A stretch of DNA of 59,422 nt, taken from positions 1-59,422 of the forward strand of contig JAILRE010000001.1 of the NCBI GenBank assembly GCA_024698505.1. Reading direction: 5' to 3'. The position numbers and the translations under genes are program-made. Shown here one piece after another: positions 1-7,432 of the stretch. The DNA comes from Clostridiales bacterium. GTDB lineage: Bacteria; Bacillota; Clostridia; Christensenellales; CAG-138. The notes beneath the pieces were generated by a model. That model was given only the letters and a program-made list of their open reading frames with translations. It searched no databases and was not told the origin of the DNA. Numbering within the stretch: the first letter of the stretch is position 1; each line of letters starts with the position of its first letter.

Positions 1-330
1 GGTGCTGTCCTCGCACTTGTAAAGCGGCACATTCAGCGTGGACAGCCCTTCGCTCTTGGCCCATGAGAAGAAGGTTTTAACAGCAATCACATACGTTGCA
101 ATCGTGCGCGGGGACAGATTTCGGTCACGCAAAGCGGAAACCATGCTGTTGATTTCCGTCATGCCGATTTTCTCAATAGGTCGGCTCCAATCAATGTACT
201 TGCCCGCCGCGTGGAAGTGTTCGGCATAGCTTTGCAGGGTCTTGTCGGCAATGCCAGCGCCCTTTTTTGCCAGCAGATAATCCTCAAAGCATTCAGCGGC
301 GGTGCGGTGGTTTTCGATCTTCATTCTCAT
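1..330 (-). CDS. Tyrosine recombinase/integrase, N-terminal part (runs off the left edge)
   Basis: The 110 visible residues begin MRMKIENHRTAAECFEDYL and match the SAM-like core-binding domain of XerC/XerD-type phage integrases: a helical domain with motifs such as LAKKGAGIADKTLQSYAEH and LSPRTIATYVIAVKTFFSWA. The catalytic domain (R-H-R-Y) lies beyond the window edge. I chose the ATG at 330 because AAGGA sits 10 nt upstream; a second in-frame ATG is at 324. The gene reads away from a tRNA-Pro 5-prime half at about 455-492, the normal position for the integrase of an element inserted in a tRNA gene. The domain call is firm; function and completeness cannot be judged here. Confidence 0.75.
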   Translation of the reverse strand, partial: MRMKIENHRTAAECFEDYLLAKKGAGIADKTLQSYAEHFHAAGKYIDWSRPIEKIGMTEINSMVSALRDRNLSPRTIATYVIAVKTFFSWAKSEGLSTLNVPLYKCEDST

Positions 331-342
331 AAAATCAGCGTC

Positions 343-374
343 CTTGAATGTGGGATTATCCTTGGACATTCAAG
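343..374. repeat. 9-bp inverted repeat just upstream of the integrase
   Basis: CTTGAATGT (343-351) and ACATTCAAG (366-374) form a 9-bp inverted repeat with a 14-nt spacer. It lies over the integrase ribosome binding site and promoter side. The right arm overlaps the 14-bp repeat shared with the tRNA-Pro half. It could be a recombinase arm site, an operator, or part of an attachment site. Confidence 0.5.
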
Positions 375-470
375 CACGCTGACAGAAACAAAAAAACCGT
401 GAAAAATCACGGTGTTACAAGCATTTCCCCGGGCGGGGCGGCAGCCACGCCTACCCCATTCAAGCACGCT
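367..470. repeat. Pair of 14-bp direct repeats (CATTCAAGCACGCT), putative attachment-site core
   Basis: CATTCAAGCACGCT occurs exactly at 367-380 and again at 457-470, 90 bp apart. The right copy is the anticodon-stem/D-arm side of a tRNA-Pro 5-prime half. A repeated tRNA segment next to an integrase gene is the usual sign of an att core. Confidence 0.5.
388..413 (-). terminator. Rho-independent terminator
   Basis: On the minus strand CCGTGATTTTTCACGG forms a hairpin and is followed by a run of seven T. It lies downstream of the tRNA-Pro remnant and upstream of the integrase, so it would end a transcript coming through the tRNA half. Confidence 0.65.
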
Positions 471-492
471 ACCAAACTGCGCTACACCCAGA
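454..492 (-). pseudogene. tRNA-Pro (GGG) 5-prime half, truncated in the anticodon loop
   Basis: Read on the minus strand from 492, the sequence has an acceptor 5-prime strand (CTGGGTG), a D-arm (GCGC-AGTTTGGTA-GCGT) and the 5-prime anticodon strand CTTGA. The loop ATGGGGT would give anticodon GGG (proline). After the loop the expected TCAAG and T-arm are missing; unrelated GC-rich sequence follows. The break falls beside the 14-bp repeat that recurs nearer the integrase, which fits integration at the anticodon loop with the 3-prime half lying at the far end of the element, outside this window. It could instead be an old remnant. Confidence 0.55.
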
Positions 493-607
493 TTTTTAAT
501 GCTCATGTATTGTAGCACCGAAGACGGGGATTGTCAATAGCGGGCAAAAGTATATTTCTCGGCGGTTTTTTCAATGCGCCGCGGGCGTTTTGAATTGCCC
601 CGCGCCG

Positions 608-1825
608 TCAGACGACCTGGAAAAGATAGAATTTCAGGTAATCCGTCTCGCGCACCGTGGGCAGTATCGGGTGATCCGGCGCCTGCTGGCGCGCCTCTAT
701 CTGCCTCAGCGTGACGTCGGCGTCGTGCGCGGCTTCGCCGAGCATCCTTCTGAACATATCGTCGTACATGAAATGCGAGCAGGAGCAGGTGGCAAGATAG
801 CCGCCCCTCGGCAAAAGCTTCATCGCCTTCATGTTTATCTCCTTATAGCCGCGATAGGCGTTCCCGGCGGTCGCTCCCGATTTCGTGAAAGCGGGCGGAT
901 CGAGGATTATCATATCGTAATCCTTCGAATGCTTTTCGGCAAGCTCCGTCAGAAGATCGAAGACGTCCGCCTCTATGAAGTCCATTTCGATCCCGTTCAG
1001 AGCGGCGTTCATCCTTGCCTTTTCTATCGCGGAGGCGGAGATATCGACTGCTGTGACCTTCTCGGCTCCGCCCATTGCGGCGTTCAGCGCGAACGCCCCT
1101 GTATGCGTGAAGCAGTCGAGCACGCGCCTGCCCTTGGCGATCCTTTTCACGGCGAGCCTGTTGTATTTCTGATCGAGGAAGAAGCCCGTCTTTTGGCCGT
1201 TGATATAGTCAACGTCGTACTTCACGCCGTTTTCCGTGATCTCGATATGCCCGTCAAGATCCGTCCTGAGGCCCTGCATCTCATAGAACGCCTTGTACTG
1301 CTCCATGCCCTCGAGCTCCCTTATGGCGACGTCGTTCCGCTCGAATACAGCCTCGATATCCTCGCCGAGCTCCCTCAGATAATCGACGAGAAGGCGGAAT
1401 ATCACGTCCTTTCGCAGATCGGTGCCGAGGCAGAGCGACTGCGTGACGAGCACGCTGCCGAACCTGTCGACGGTCAGGCCGGGGAGCATGTCCGCTTCGC
1501 CGAAAACAAGGCGGCAGTCGGAAAACTCATCCCCCATCACCTGGCGGCGGTAATCGACGGCGTACTTTACGCGGCGCGCGAAAAACGCCTCGTCGAATCT
1601 GTCGTTGGCGTTGCGCGAGACGATCCTTACCCTTATCTTGCTGTTGTCGTTTACGAAGCCCGTGCCGAGGTAGTTTCCCTTCTCGCCGCGGACGTCCGCA
1701 AGATCGCCGTTCTTATACGCGCCCTCGACGGAAACGACCTCATCCCCGAATACCCAGGGGTGGCCGTTTTTCAGGCTTGCCTCCGCCTTTTTCGTGACCT
1801 TGAAAACGGGATAGCCGCGCTCCAT
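608..1825 (-). CDS. rlmI: Class I SAM-dependent rRNA methyltransferase, RlmI (YccW) family
   Basis: This 405-residue protein has an N-terminal PUA RNA-binding domain (about 1-75), a linker domain, and a C-terminal Rossmann methyltransferase with the motif DPPAFTKS at about 307-314. RlmI methylates C1962 of 23S rRNA to 5-methylcytosine using S-adenosylmethionine. Length and domain order match the family. GRRVLDCFTHTGAFAL is the SAM-binding motif I. The ATG at 1825 is preceded by AGGAG with 6-nt spacing. It is the last gene of the minus-strand series here and has no clear operon partner. The exact target base is inferred from the family. Confidence 0.88.
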   Translation of the reverse strand: MERGYPVFKVTKKAEASLKNGHPWVFGDEVVSVEGAYKNGDLADVRGEKGNYLGTGFVNDNSKIRVRIVSRNANDRFDEAFFARRVKYAVDYRRQVMGDEFSDCRLVFGEADMLPGLTVDRFGSVLVTQSLCLGTDLRKDVIFRLLVDYLRELGEDIEAVFERNDVAIRELEGMEQYKAFYEMQGLRTDLDGHIEITENGVKYDVDYINGQKTGFFLDQKYNRLAVKRIAKGRRVLDCFTHTGAFALNAAMGGAEKVTAVDISASAIEKARMNAALNGIEMDFIEADVFDLLTELAEKHSKDYDMIILDPPAFTKSGATAGNAYRGYKEINMKAMKLLPRGGYLATCSCSHFMYDDMFRRMLGEAAHDADVTLRQIEARQQAPDHPILPTVRETDYLKFYLFQVV

Positions 1826-1865
1826 GACTTTCTCCTTTCGGATGCTGTTTGCGTCATTTTAGCAG

Positions 1866-1912
1866 AAAAAAAGGGATCCGTCAATCGGCCCTGCCGCGGC
1901 GGATCTCTTTTT
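1866..1912 (-). terminator. Rho-independent terminator of the SASP gene
   Basis: On the minus strand GATCCGCCG pairs imperfectly with a CGGATC arm and is followed by a run of seven T (plus strand: AAAAAAA from about 1866). It lies directly downstream of the spore protein gene. Confidence 0.55.
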
Positions 1913-1923
1913 ATGCTTGCTCG

Positions 1924-2148
1924 TCAGTTCATGTTCTGCTCGGCGTAGGCGATCATGCGCTTAACCATTTCGCCGCCGATGGAGCCGGCCTCGCGGGAAG
2001 TCAGATCGCCGTTGTAGCCCTGCTTGAGATCGACGTTCATAGAGGAAGCGACCTCGTTCTTGAACTGCTCGAGACGGCTCTTGTTGGAGCGGCTGCCGGT
2101 GCTGTTCATGCCGCTGTTCATGCCGTTGGAGCTATTCATGCTGTTCAT
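1924..2148 (-). CDS. Alpha/beta-type small acid-soluble spore protein
   Basis: This 74-residue protein has an Asn/Ser/Met-rich N-terminus and then the highly conserved SASP core, including DLKQGYNGDLTSREAG and GGEMVKRMIAYAEQ. Alpha/beta SASPs coat forespore DNA, hold it in an A-like form and protect it from UV; they are degraded by the Gpr protease at germination. The ATG at 2148 follows AAAGGAG with good spacing. It stands alone with its own terminator. Forespore (sigma-G) transcription is expected for the family, but I could not place a convincing sigma-G promoter upstream. The N-terminal NSMNSSNGMNSGMNST stretch is repetitive and less typical. Confidence 0.95.
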   Translation of the reverse strand: MNSMNSSNGMNSGMNSTGSRSNKSRLEQFKNEVASSMNVDLKQGYNGDLTSREAGSIGGEMVKRMIAYAEQNMN

Positions 2149-2387
2149 GCTTTTTCTCCTTTCATATTCGTTCGACGGATCGGCTTATAAATTCACTTTG
2201 TCCTTTCCGTCTCGCTGTTATTTTGCACGGGATTTCGTGCGGATATGACAGGAAAATTTTGAAAGAAGAATGCAAATTCACATCTCCAATGATAATGTAA
2301 AACCATTGTAATATCCCGCTAACAACAGTCTATTGATTGAAATCAGTGTGTGAGATTTTATATTAATTAAATGCTAATTGCCGCCTG

Positions 2388-3077
2388 CTACTCGTCCAAT
2401 CCCCCTTCATATCCTGCCCATAGGATGAGCACGCCGCAATCATCTGTGGGAAATTCGAGGATCTGTTCGCGGGTAAGCAATCCGTGTGCTTTCATTCCGT
2501 TTTGTTCAAGCTCGTAACCCTTTTCCGCAAGTGCGGAAATGATGTTTTTCACCGTATTCTCTTTCATCGTTATCAGGTTTTTGTTACTGGGGTCCGTCGT
2601 GATCTCGTATTCTTCCCAGCTTATCCTGTTATCCTTATATGCTTCAAACTGATCCCGTAAAAATGAACTAACCGCTTCCAGATCGCAGAACCTTATCTCG
2701 GCGTCAAACAGGCAGTCCTCATTTTCCGGGTCGTTTATAGCATCCTCCAGCGAATACTCGATAAACATTTGCCCCACATTAGGGTAAAACTCGTCCGGAC
2801 CATTGCTCTTTGCGGAAATCACCCTTCTGTTGTCTTCGGTAGGCATGATCGTCATCTGCTCCGTCGGCACGGCCGCCTGATGATCGGGATCCTCTCCCCT
2901 GCCGGCAAAGTGGATAACAAGGCCAAGTCCTACGGCAACGGCAGCGCAGGCCGCCGCGGCATAGCCGATCCAAGCAAGGCTCCTCTTTTTCTTTTCAGGC
3001 TTATACTCCCCCGCGCGCTCGACGATCTCGTCGCCGAGGCCGGTAATGGCTTCGTACAGCTTTTCATTTCCGTTCAT
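2388..3077 (-). CDS. Putative membrane anti-sigma factor partner of the upstream ECF sigma
   Basis: This 229-residue protein has a short charged N-terminal cytoplasmic segment, one transmembrane helix (about 34-57, Ala/Val-rich) and an extracytoplasmic domain of about 170 residues. Its ATG overlaps the stop of the ECF sigma gene by 4 nt, so the two are translationally coupled. The topology and position are those of anti-sigma or sigma-modulating proteins that hold their sigma factor at the membrane. I see no zinc-binding (ZAS) HxxxCxxC motif and do not recognise the outer domain, so the role is inferred mainly from context. Confidence 0.6.
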   Translation of the reverse strand: MNGNEKLYEAITGLGDEIVERAGEYKPEKKKRSLAWIGYAAAACAAVAVGLGLVIHFAGRGEDPDHQAAVPTEQMTIMPTEDNRRVISAKSNGPDEFYPNVGQMFIEYSLEDAINDPENEDCLFDAEIRFCDLEAVSSFLRDQFEAYKDNRISWEEYEITTDPSNKNLITMKENTVKNIISALAEKGYELEQNGMKAHGLLTREQILEFPTDDCGVLILWAGYEGGLDE

Positions 3078-3631
3078 ATCGTTACCCCTTTCGATTCAAG
3101 AAACGACCTGAGCTTCTTCCGCAGGGCAAAGAGCCTTTGCGAAAGCCTGTTGGGGGAAACTCCGTACTCCTCCGCAAGAGAGTTCACCGATTCGCCGTAC
3201 CAATACCTTTTCACGAAAAGCGCCGCGTCATCCTTCGGGACGACGCCGAGCCATTCTTCGATAAGGGAGGTCAGCTCGCCCGCCTCGACGGCCTCCTCGA
3301 CCGACGCCTTTGACGGCAGACAGTCGTCAAGCTCGGTAAGAAGCTCAAAGGAGCCCGCTCCCCGCTTCGCCGCCCTCAGCGCCCGGTACCGTGTAAGCGC
3401 CTTGTCGCGGACGATGCGGCCGAGGTATGTCTTCAGGTTTTTCGGAGTCTTCGGGGGGATGCTCTCCCATGCCGCAAGGAGCGTATCGTTGACTATCTCC
3501 TCCGCGTCCTCCGGCCGATTCAATATGTTTTTTGCCAGAGAACGGCAATATGCGCCGTACTTTTTTTCAATTTCTTTGATCGCCTGCTCGTCACGGGCAA
3601 GGAACGATGCGATTATCTCGGCGTCGTGCAT
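3074..3631 (-). CDS. ECF-type RNA polymerase sigma factor
   Basis: This 185-residue sigma-70 family protein has region 2 (ILNRPEDAEEIVNDTLLAAW, then LKTYLGRIVRDKALTRYR) and region 4 with a helix-turn-helix (SLAEEYGVSPNRLSQRLFAL). Such factors redirect RNA polymerase to a small stress regulon. The open frame extends upstream to 3700, but the ATG at 3631 has AGGAGAGG at the right distance and gives the standard ECF length. It overlaps the membrane partner gene by 4 nt, which points to release of the sigma factor by an envelope signal. The signal and regulon are unknown. Confidence 0.85.
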   Translation of the reverse strand: MHDAEIIASFLARDEQAIKEIEKKYGAYCRSLAKNILNRPEDAEEIVNDTLLAAWESIPPKTPKNLKTYLGRIVRDKALTRYRALRAAKRGAGSFELLTELDDCLPSKASVEEAVEAGELTSLIEEWLGVVPKDDAALFVKRYWYGESVNSLAEEYGVSPNRLSQRLFALRKKLRSFLESKGVTI

Positions 3632-3717
3632 GGGGTTTCCTCTCCTCAGGTGTTTCTGCCTAATAACACGCAGAACGGAAGCGGATATTTGATGGGACAA
3701 ATAATATATTTTCGTTC

Positions 3718-4655
3718 ATTCCGCGAGCTCGCCGAAATGATCATCTTTTTCTCAGTCTGTTAAAACCTATCGACGCGCCGAATCCGCTTTCGAGCATCCT
3801 GTGATCAACGCGTATTTTCGAGCCGTCATTCATCCGGATCGCCGCCTTGAAATGCGTTCTGGAGCCATCCTGATAATTTCTTACCCTTTTTGAAACGCAA
3901 TCCTTATATGAATAGCTTTTGGGCTTCCCACGCCAGTTACGGTAAATGAAATGATCGCGGTACATCTCGACCCTGCCGTTGCGATAATAGAGTGCGGATA
4001 TCGCCAGCAGCACAGCAGAAGACACAAGAAATACTTCCAATAAAACGAACGAAAGCAATTCTCCAAAGGAATCATCAAACGGCGCGCCGTAAAAAAACAG
4101 CATGACAGCGAGGCCGAGGCTCAGCAAGGCGGCTCCGAAGCAGACCCATGTCAAAACCTTGCGCTGATCGCGGTAGATGACCTGCGCTGCCTGCTCGCCT
4201 TTTTCATCCGATATGCCTTCCTTCGCCATAGGATCTTTGTCGGGAATGTTGAAAAGCTCGAGCTTTTTCGCCATATCGTTTCCGTTTTCGGAATCCCTGT
4301 CCACGACGAGGAGCTTATCGCGCGTATGGATCCAAACGTCGTGATCGGTAAGCACGTAATAGACGACGTCCGTGTATTTGAATTCGTATTCATTCCCAAG
4401 CCATGTGCGATAGGTGAAATCACTTTCACGAAGGGTCGTTTTGCGATTGACCGCAGCAATTATTGGCAGCGTGGAAAGAACTGCAAACAGAAGGAACACT
4501 GCCGTCAGCAGCCAGCCCTGATTCGAGATCAGACAATAAACCGCGATCCCGAGAAACAAAACGAGGTTGACTGTGCAGAATACCACAGCCGCCTTGCGGG
4601 GATCTTTGAAATTGAAACCCATCACTTTCTCCTTTCTATTCTGCGAGCTCGCCGA
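3718..4655. repeat. 18-bp near-identical direct repeats flanking the 293-residue membrane protein gene
   Basis: ATTCYGCGAGCTCGCCGA occurs at 3718-3735 and 4638-4655 (17 of 18 identical). The right copy encodes the last residues of tgt (GELAE-stop). The left copy lies directly after the stop of the intervening gene and would encode the same residues with TGA. It may be the scar of an insertion at the tgt 3-prime end, or chance in codon-biased DNA. Confidence 0.4.
3741..4622 (-). CDS. Membrane protein with two helix-hairpin/PH-like repeats
   Basis: This 293-residue protein is built as two similar halves. Each half has a pair of transmembrane helices (about 12-57 and 160-212) followed by a beta-rich domain of the bacterial PH type: LRESDFTYRTWLGNEYEFKY in the first and MYRDHFIYRNWRGKPKSYSY in the second. 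The repeated F-x-YR-W-G pattern suggests internal duplication. ATG at 4622 was chosen over the overlapping GTG at 4625 because AGGAG lies 6 nt upstream. Only 13 nt separate it from the tgt stop, so it is probably co-transcribed with tgt. I do not recognise the function; it resembles the DUF6560/bPH class of small membrane proteins. Confidence 0.7.
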   Translation of the reverse strand: MGFNFKDPRKAAVVFCTVNLVLFLGIAVYCLISNQGWLLTAVFLLFAVLSTLPIIAAVNRKTTLRESDFTYRTWLGNEYEFKYTDVVYYVLTDHDVWIHTRDKLLVVDRDSENGNDMAKKLELFNIPDKDPMAKEGISDEKGEQAAQVIYRDQRKVLTWVCFGAALLSLGLAVMLFFYGAPFDDSFGELLSFVLLEVFLVSSAVLLAISALYYRNGRVEMYRDHFIYRNWRGKPKSYSYKDCVSKRVRNYQDGSRTHFKAAIRMNDGSKIRVDHRMLESGFGASIGFNRLRKR

Positions 4656-5775
4656 GGCGTTGTCTGAACTCGTTATAGAAGGAGGCGAAGCGGCCCTCCT
4701 CTATCGCTTCACGGATCTTTTTCATCAATTCGTTGTAAAAATACAGATTGTGCAGCAGGCAGAGCCGCATACCGAGACGCTCGTCGGCCTTCAGAAGATG
4801 GCGTATATATGCCCTTGAATAGCCCCTGCAGGCGGGGCATCCGCAGCTTTCGGAAATGGGCCGGGCGTCCAGGGAATACCTTTCGGCAAGGAGCCTTCGC
4901 CGCCCCTCCCAGGTGTAGACGTTGCCGTGCTGCGCGCCTTTGAGCGGAAATACGCAGTCGAAGAAATCTATGCCGCGGTACACTCCCTCCACGATGTTCA
5001 CGGGCGTGCCCACCCCCATGAGGTAGCGGGGCTTGTCCTTCGGCATCTCGGGCGTGACGGCCTCGAGTATCCTGTACATATCCTCGGCCGATTCGCCCAC
5101 GGAGAGCCCGCCTATCGCGTAGCCGGGAAGATCGAACTGCCTGATCTGCCTCATGTGGCGGATACGAAGATCCTCGTAAACGCCGCCCTGATCTATGCCG
5201 AAAAGGAGCTGATCGCGGTTTATCGTATCGGGAAGGACGTTCAGCCTTTCATGCTCTGCGACGCATCTTTCGAGCCAGCGGGTAGTGCGTTCTATGGATC
5301 TTTCGACGTACCGGTAGGGCGAAGGGTTTTCAATGCATTCGTCGAAGGCCATGGCGATGGTCGAGCCAAGCTCCGATTGGACGCGCACGCTCTCCTCCGG
5401 CCCCATGAAGATCTTTTTGCCGTCGAGATAGGAGATGAAGCTCACGCCCTCCTCCGTGATCTTGCGGCGCTTTTTCAGCGAGAAGACCTGGAACCCGCCC
5501 GAATCGGTGAGCACCGGGCCCTGCCAATTCATAAAGCCGCGGAGCCCGCCGAGCTTTTTTATGAGCGCGGAGCCGGGCCTGAGATTCAGATGATAGGTAT
5601 TGCAGAGCGCTACCCGGCAGCCGATATCGCGAAGATCGTCCGCGGAGGCGCCTCCCCTTATTGCGGCGGCGGTCGCGACGTTCATGAACACGGGCGTTTC
5701 GACCGTGCCGTGGACGGTATCGAGCCTTCCCCGCCTTGCGCCGCCTTCCTCATTCAAAAGCGTGAATCCGTTCAA
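4636..5775 (-). CDS. tgt: tRNA-guanine(34) transglycosylase
   Basis: This 379-residue enzyme exchanges guanine 34 of GUN anticodons for preQ1 in queuosine synthesis. Visible motifs are DSGGFQVFSL with the first catalytic Asp, LLFGIDQGGVY, GYAIGGLSVGE for base recognition, FDCV with the nucleophilic Asp, and a zinc site CGCPACRGYSRAYIRHL. Length is normal. The loop after FDCV reads FPLKGAQHG instead of the common PTRxxRxG, so two arginines that contact the anticodon loop in characterised enzymes are Lys and Gln here. The ATG at 5775 starts at the conserved N-terminal FTLLNEEGGARRGRL segment. No queA or preQ1 riboswitch is visible nearby. Confidence 0.92.
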   Translation of the reverse strand: MNGFTLLNEEGGARRGRLDTVHGTVETPVFMNVATAAAIRGGASADDLRDIGCRVALCNTYHLNLRPGSALIKKLGGLRGFMNWQGPVLTDSGGFQVFSLKKRRKITEEGVSFISYLDGKKIFMGPEESVRVQSELGSTIAMAFDECIENPSPYRYVERSIERTTRWLERCVAEHERLNVLPDTINRDQLLFGIDQGGVYEDLRIRHMRQIRQFDLPGYAIGGLSVGESAEDMYRILEAVTPEMPKDKPRYLMGVGTPVNIVEGVYRGIDFFDCVFPLKGAQHGNVYTWEGRRRLLAERYSLDARPISESCGCPACRGYSRAYIRHLLKADERLGMRLCLLHNLYFYNELMKKIREAIEEGRFASFYNEFRQRLGELAE

Positions 5776-5808
5776 TTTCGGTTCTCCGATCCTTGTTCTT
5801 TCGTTTCA

Positions 5809-6672
5809 TTATACCATCCCGTCCCCGAACAATGCAACCGCTTCGGAAAGCTTTGCTTTTGCCCCGAGCACCTTCGCGGCGGTGAGGAGCCTCGTTTCGT
5901 CGATAACGGCGATCCTCTGCCTTTCGCCGTCGAGCACGCTGACGACGTTGTAGCTGCCCCTCTTCAAAAGCGAAAGCGCGCCGGAAGCCGTCGTTTCACC
6001 GGAAAGGGCGAGCTCGTTAACGGGAAGAGCGAGCCTTATATCGCGCTTTTTCGCGAACGCGGGAACGCGCGGCCTCTCTCCGACGGCGGCAATTATCAGG
6101 AAAACGCCCATTACGGGGAGCGTGGGATTTATTGCGCCGCGCGAAAGCAGAAGAGCGAATACCGCGATGAACGCCGAACCCGTCAGTATACCGCCCGTCT
6201 TCAGCAGTATGAGCGCCGCGCGATACCTTTTGGGGCTCACGGCGGAGAGGATCAGCCGCCCTCCGTCGAGAGGCAGAGCGGGAAGCATATTGAGCGCGAA
6301 TATCATGAGATTGAATTCGGTCATGCCCGCCCCGGCGCTTTCGAAATACGGCACGCGGGACGATATGAGCGAAGCCCCCGCCGCCATGCAGAGCGAGGCT
6401 ATAGGCCCCGCGGCGAATATCGCGGCGGCGTCCCCTGGCAAAGCGCCATCAAGATCGAGCCTCGCGACGAATCCGAAGGGCTGTATCTCCACCGAACCCG
6501 CGGCGTAACCAAGCGCGGAAGCCGCCATTGCGTGCGCCGCCTCGTGCACCGAAAGCGAGAGCAGCGCCATCACGAAGAACGCCTCCCTGCCGAGGTACAC
6601 GGCGAGTATCGCCGTCGGGAACAGGAGCGGACTGCATTTTACGGCCGTGCCGCGGACGGTAAAAAGCTTCAC
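5809..6672 (-). CDS. spoIVFB: SpoIVFB-type site-2 metalloprotease (M50)
   Basis: This 287-residue intramembrane zinc protease is within a residue or so of the Bacillus protein in length. HEAAH falls at 43-47 (catalytic Glu 44) and the third zinc ligand lies in NMLPALPLDGGR (Asp 136), the same positions as in B. subtilis SpoIVFB. There are about six membrane segments and a C-terminal CBS-like cytoplasmic region. In the family it cleaves pro-sigma-K in the outer forespore membrane. I chose GTG at 6672, directly after the spoIVFA stop (6677-6679), rather than the longer frame to 6711. It is co-transcribed with spoIVFA. The sigma-K substrate is inferred; sigK is not in this window. Confidence 0.88.
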   Translation of the reverse strand: MKLFTVRGTAVKCSPLLFPTAILAVYLGREAFFVMALLSLSVHEAAHAMAASALGYAAGSVEIQPFGFVARLDLDGALPGDAAAIFAAGPIASLCMAAGASLISSRVPYFESAGAGMTEFNLMIFALNMLPALPLDGGRLILSAVSPKRYRAALILLKTGGILTGSAFIAVFALLLSRGAINPTLPVMGVFLIIAAVGERPRVPAFAKKRDIRLALPVNELALSGETTASGALSLLKRGSYNVVSVLDGERQRIAVIDETRLLTAAKVLGAKAKLSEAVALFGDGMV

Positions 6673-6676
6673 ACCA

Positions 6677-7366
6677 TCAGCCCGCCTTCCCGAGATCGAA
6701 CACCGCGGCAAGATCCAGCGGTCTGCCGCTCTGATAGGCCATAACGGTAACGGAGCCCTCCCGCGAGACGCCGAGCTTCGCCCTCTGCTTCACGGGCTGG
6801 CCGCGCTCCACGCAGACCTCAAAAAGGCCGTAGACCGTGAACTCCACGTCCCCGTCCGAAGCGACGGTCACGTATCTGCCGAGGGTCTCGTCCTCCCCCA
6901 CGGCGCGGATAACGCCGTCCGTCGGGGAGACTATATCGGCCCCCGCTTCAGTAACGATGACAAGGCGTCCGTCCTCCTCCGAAAAATCGAAGCTTACGGG
7001 CTCTGCGGGAAGTATAGCCCGCTTTGAAGGCGCGAACACCTCGATTATGGACGGCAGCTCTACGAATTTCAGCCTGCCTATCGTATCCTCCGCGCCTCCG
7101 CTTTCCCGGCCCGTTTCGTCCGTTCCGCGCTCGGTCACGCCCTCCGATCCCTTCAGCTTAATCCCGAGCACTCCGAAGAAGAGGAACGCGCAGACGCCGA
7201 GCCTTAAAAGCAGGTACCACGAACCGTGGTCGCGCTTTTTCGCGCCGCTTTTCACGCTTTTAACGGCGCGGGTATCGAGCGCGCGGGGAAAGCGAGTTCG
7301 CCCCGCGCCGAGCTCTCTCGAAACGAAGCCCGTCGTTTCGAGCAGGTTTTTTTCGTTTTCTTCCAT
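6677..7366 (-). CDS. spoIVFA: SpoIVFA-like regulator of SpoIVFB (degenerate LytM/M23 domain)
   Basis: This 229-residue protein has a cytoplasmic N-terminus, one transmembrane helix (about 50-70, WYLLLRLGVCAFLFFGVLGI) and an outer domain resembling M23/LytM lipoyl-like folds (ADIVSPTDGVIRAVGE, GDVEFTVYGLFEVCVERGQPVKQ). It lacks the HxxxD and HxH zinc motifs, as SpoIVFA does. SpoIVFA holds and inhibits SpoIVFB until a forespore signal arrives. Its position immediately before spoIVFB supports the call. The ATG at 7366 has GGGAGG upstream, but that site lies inside a 10-bp hairpin stem (7375-7403), so translation may be controlled or the hairpin may end transcription from the repressor upstream. 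Confidence 0.8.
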   Translation of the reverse strand: MEENEKNLLETTGFVSRELGAGRTRFPRALDTRAVKSVKSGAKKRDHGSWYLLLRLGVCAFLFFGVLGIKLKGSEGVTERGTDETGRESGGAEDTIGRLKFVELPSIIEVFAPSKRAILPAEPVSFDFSEEDGRLVIVTEAGADIVSPTDGVIRAVGEDETLGRYVTVASDGDVEFTVYGLFEVCVERGQPVKQRAKLGVSREGSVTVMAYQSGRPLDLAAVFDLGKAG

Positions 7367-7374
7367 AAAAATTA

Positions 7375-7403
7375 TCCTCCCGCAGAAAGCTTATGCGGGA
7401 GGA
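7375..7403 (-). promoter_or_regulatory. Hairpin enclosing the spoIVFA ribosome binding site
   Basis: TCCTCCCGCA (7375-7384) and TGCGGGAGGA (7394-7403) form a perfect 10-bp stem with a 9-nt loop. On the minus strand the 3-prime arm contains the GGGAGG of spoIVFA, 9 nt before its ATG. A short A/T run follows, so the same structure could be a weak intrinsic terminator for the upstream repressor gene. Confidence 0.6.
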
Positions 7404-7432
7404 CGAATAATCTTGCATCGGGCGCGGCTTTT

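Noticed and set aside
590-1948. 452-codon plus-strand frame opposite rlmI
   Set aside because: It is antisense to a clear RlmI gene. GC-rich codon use leaves the opposite strand open; it has no family motifs or ribosome site.
4927-6744. 605-codon plus-strand frame across tgt and spoIVFB
   Set aside because: It spans two real minus-strand genes and the gap between them, with Arg/His/Glu-rich antisense composition and no recognisable domain.
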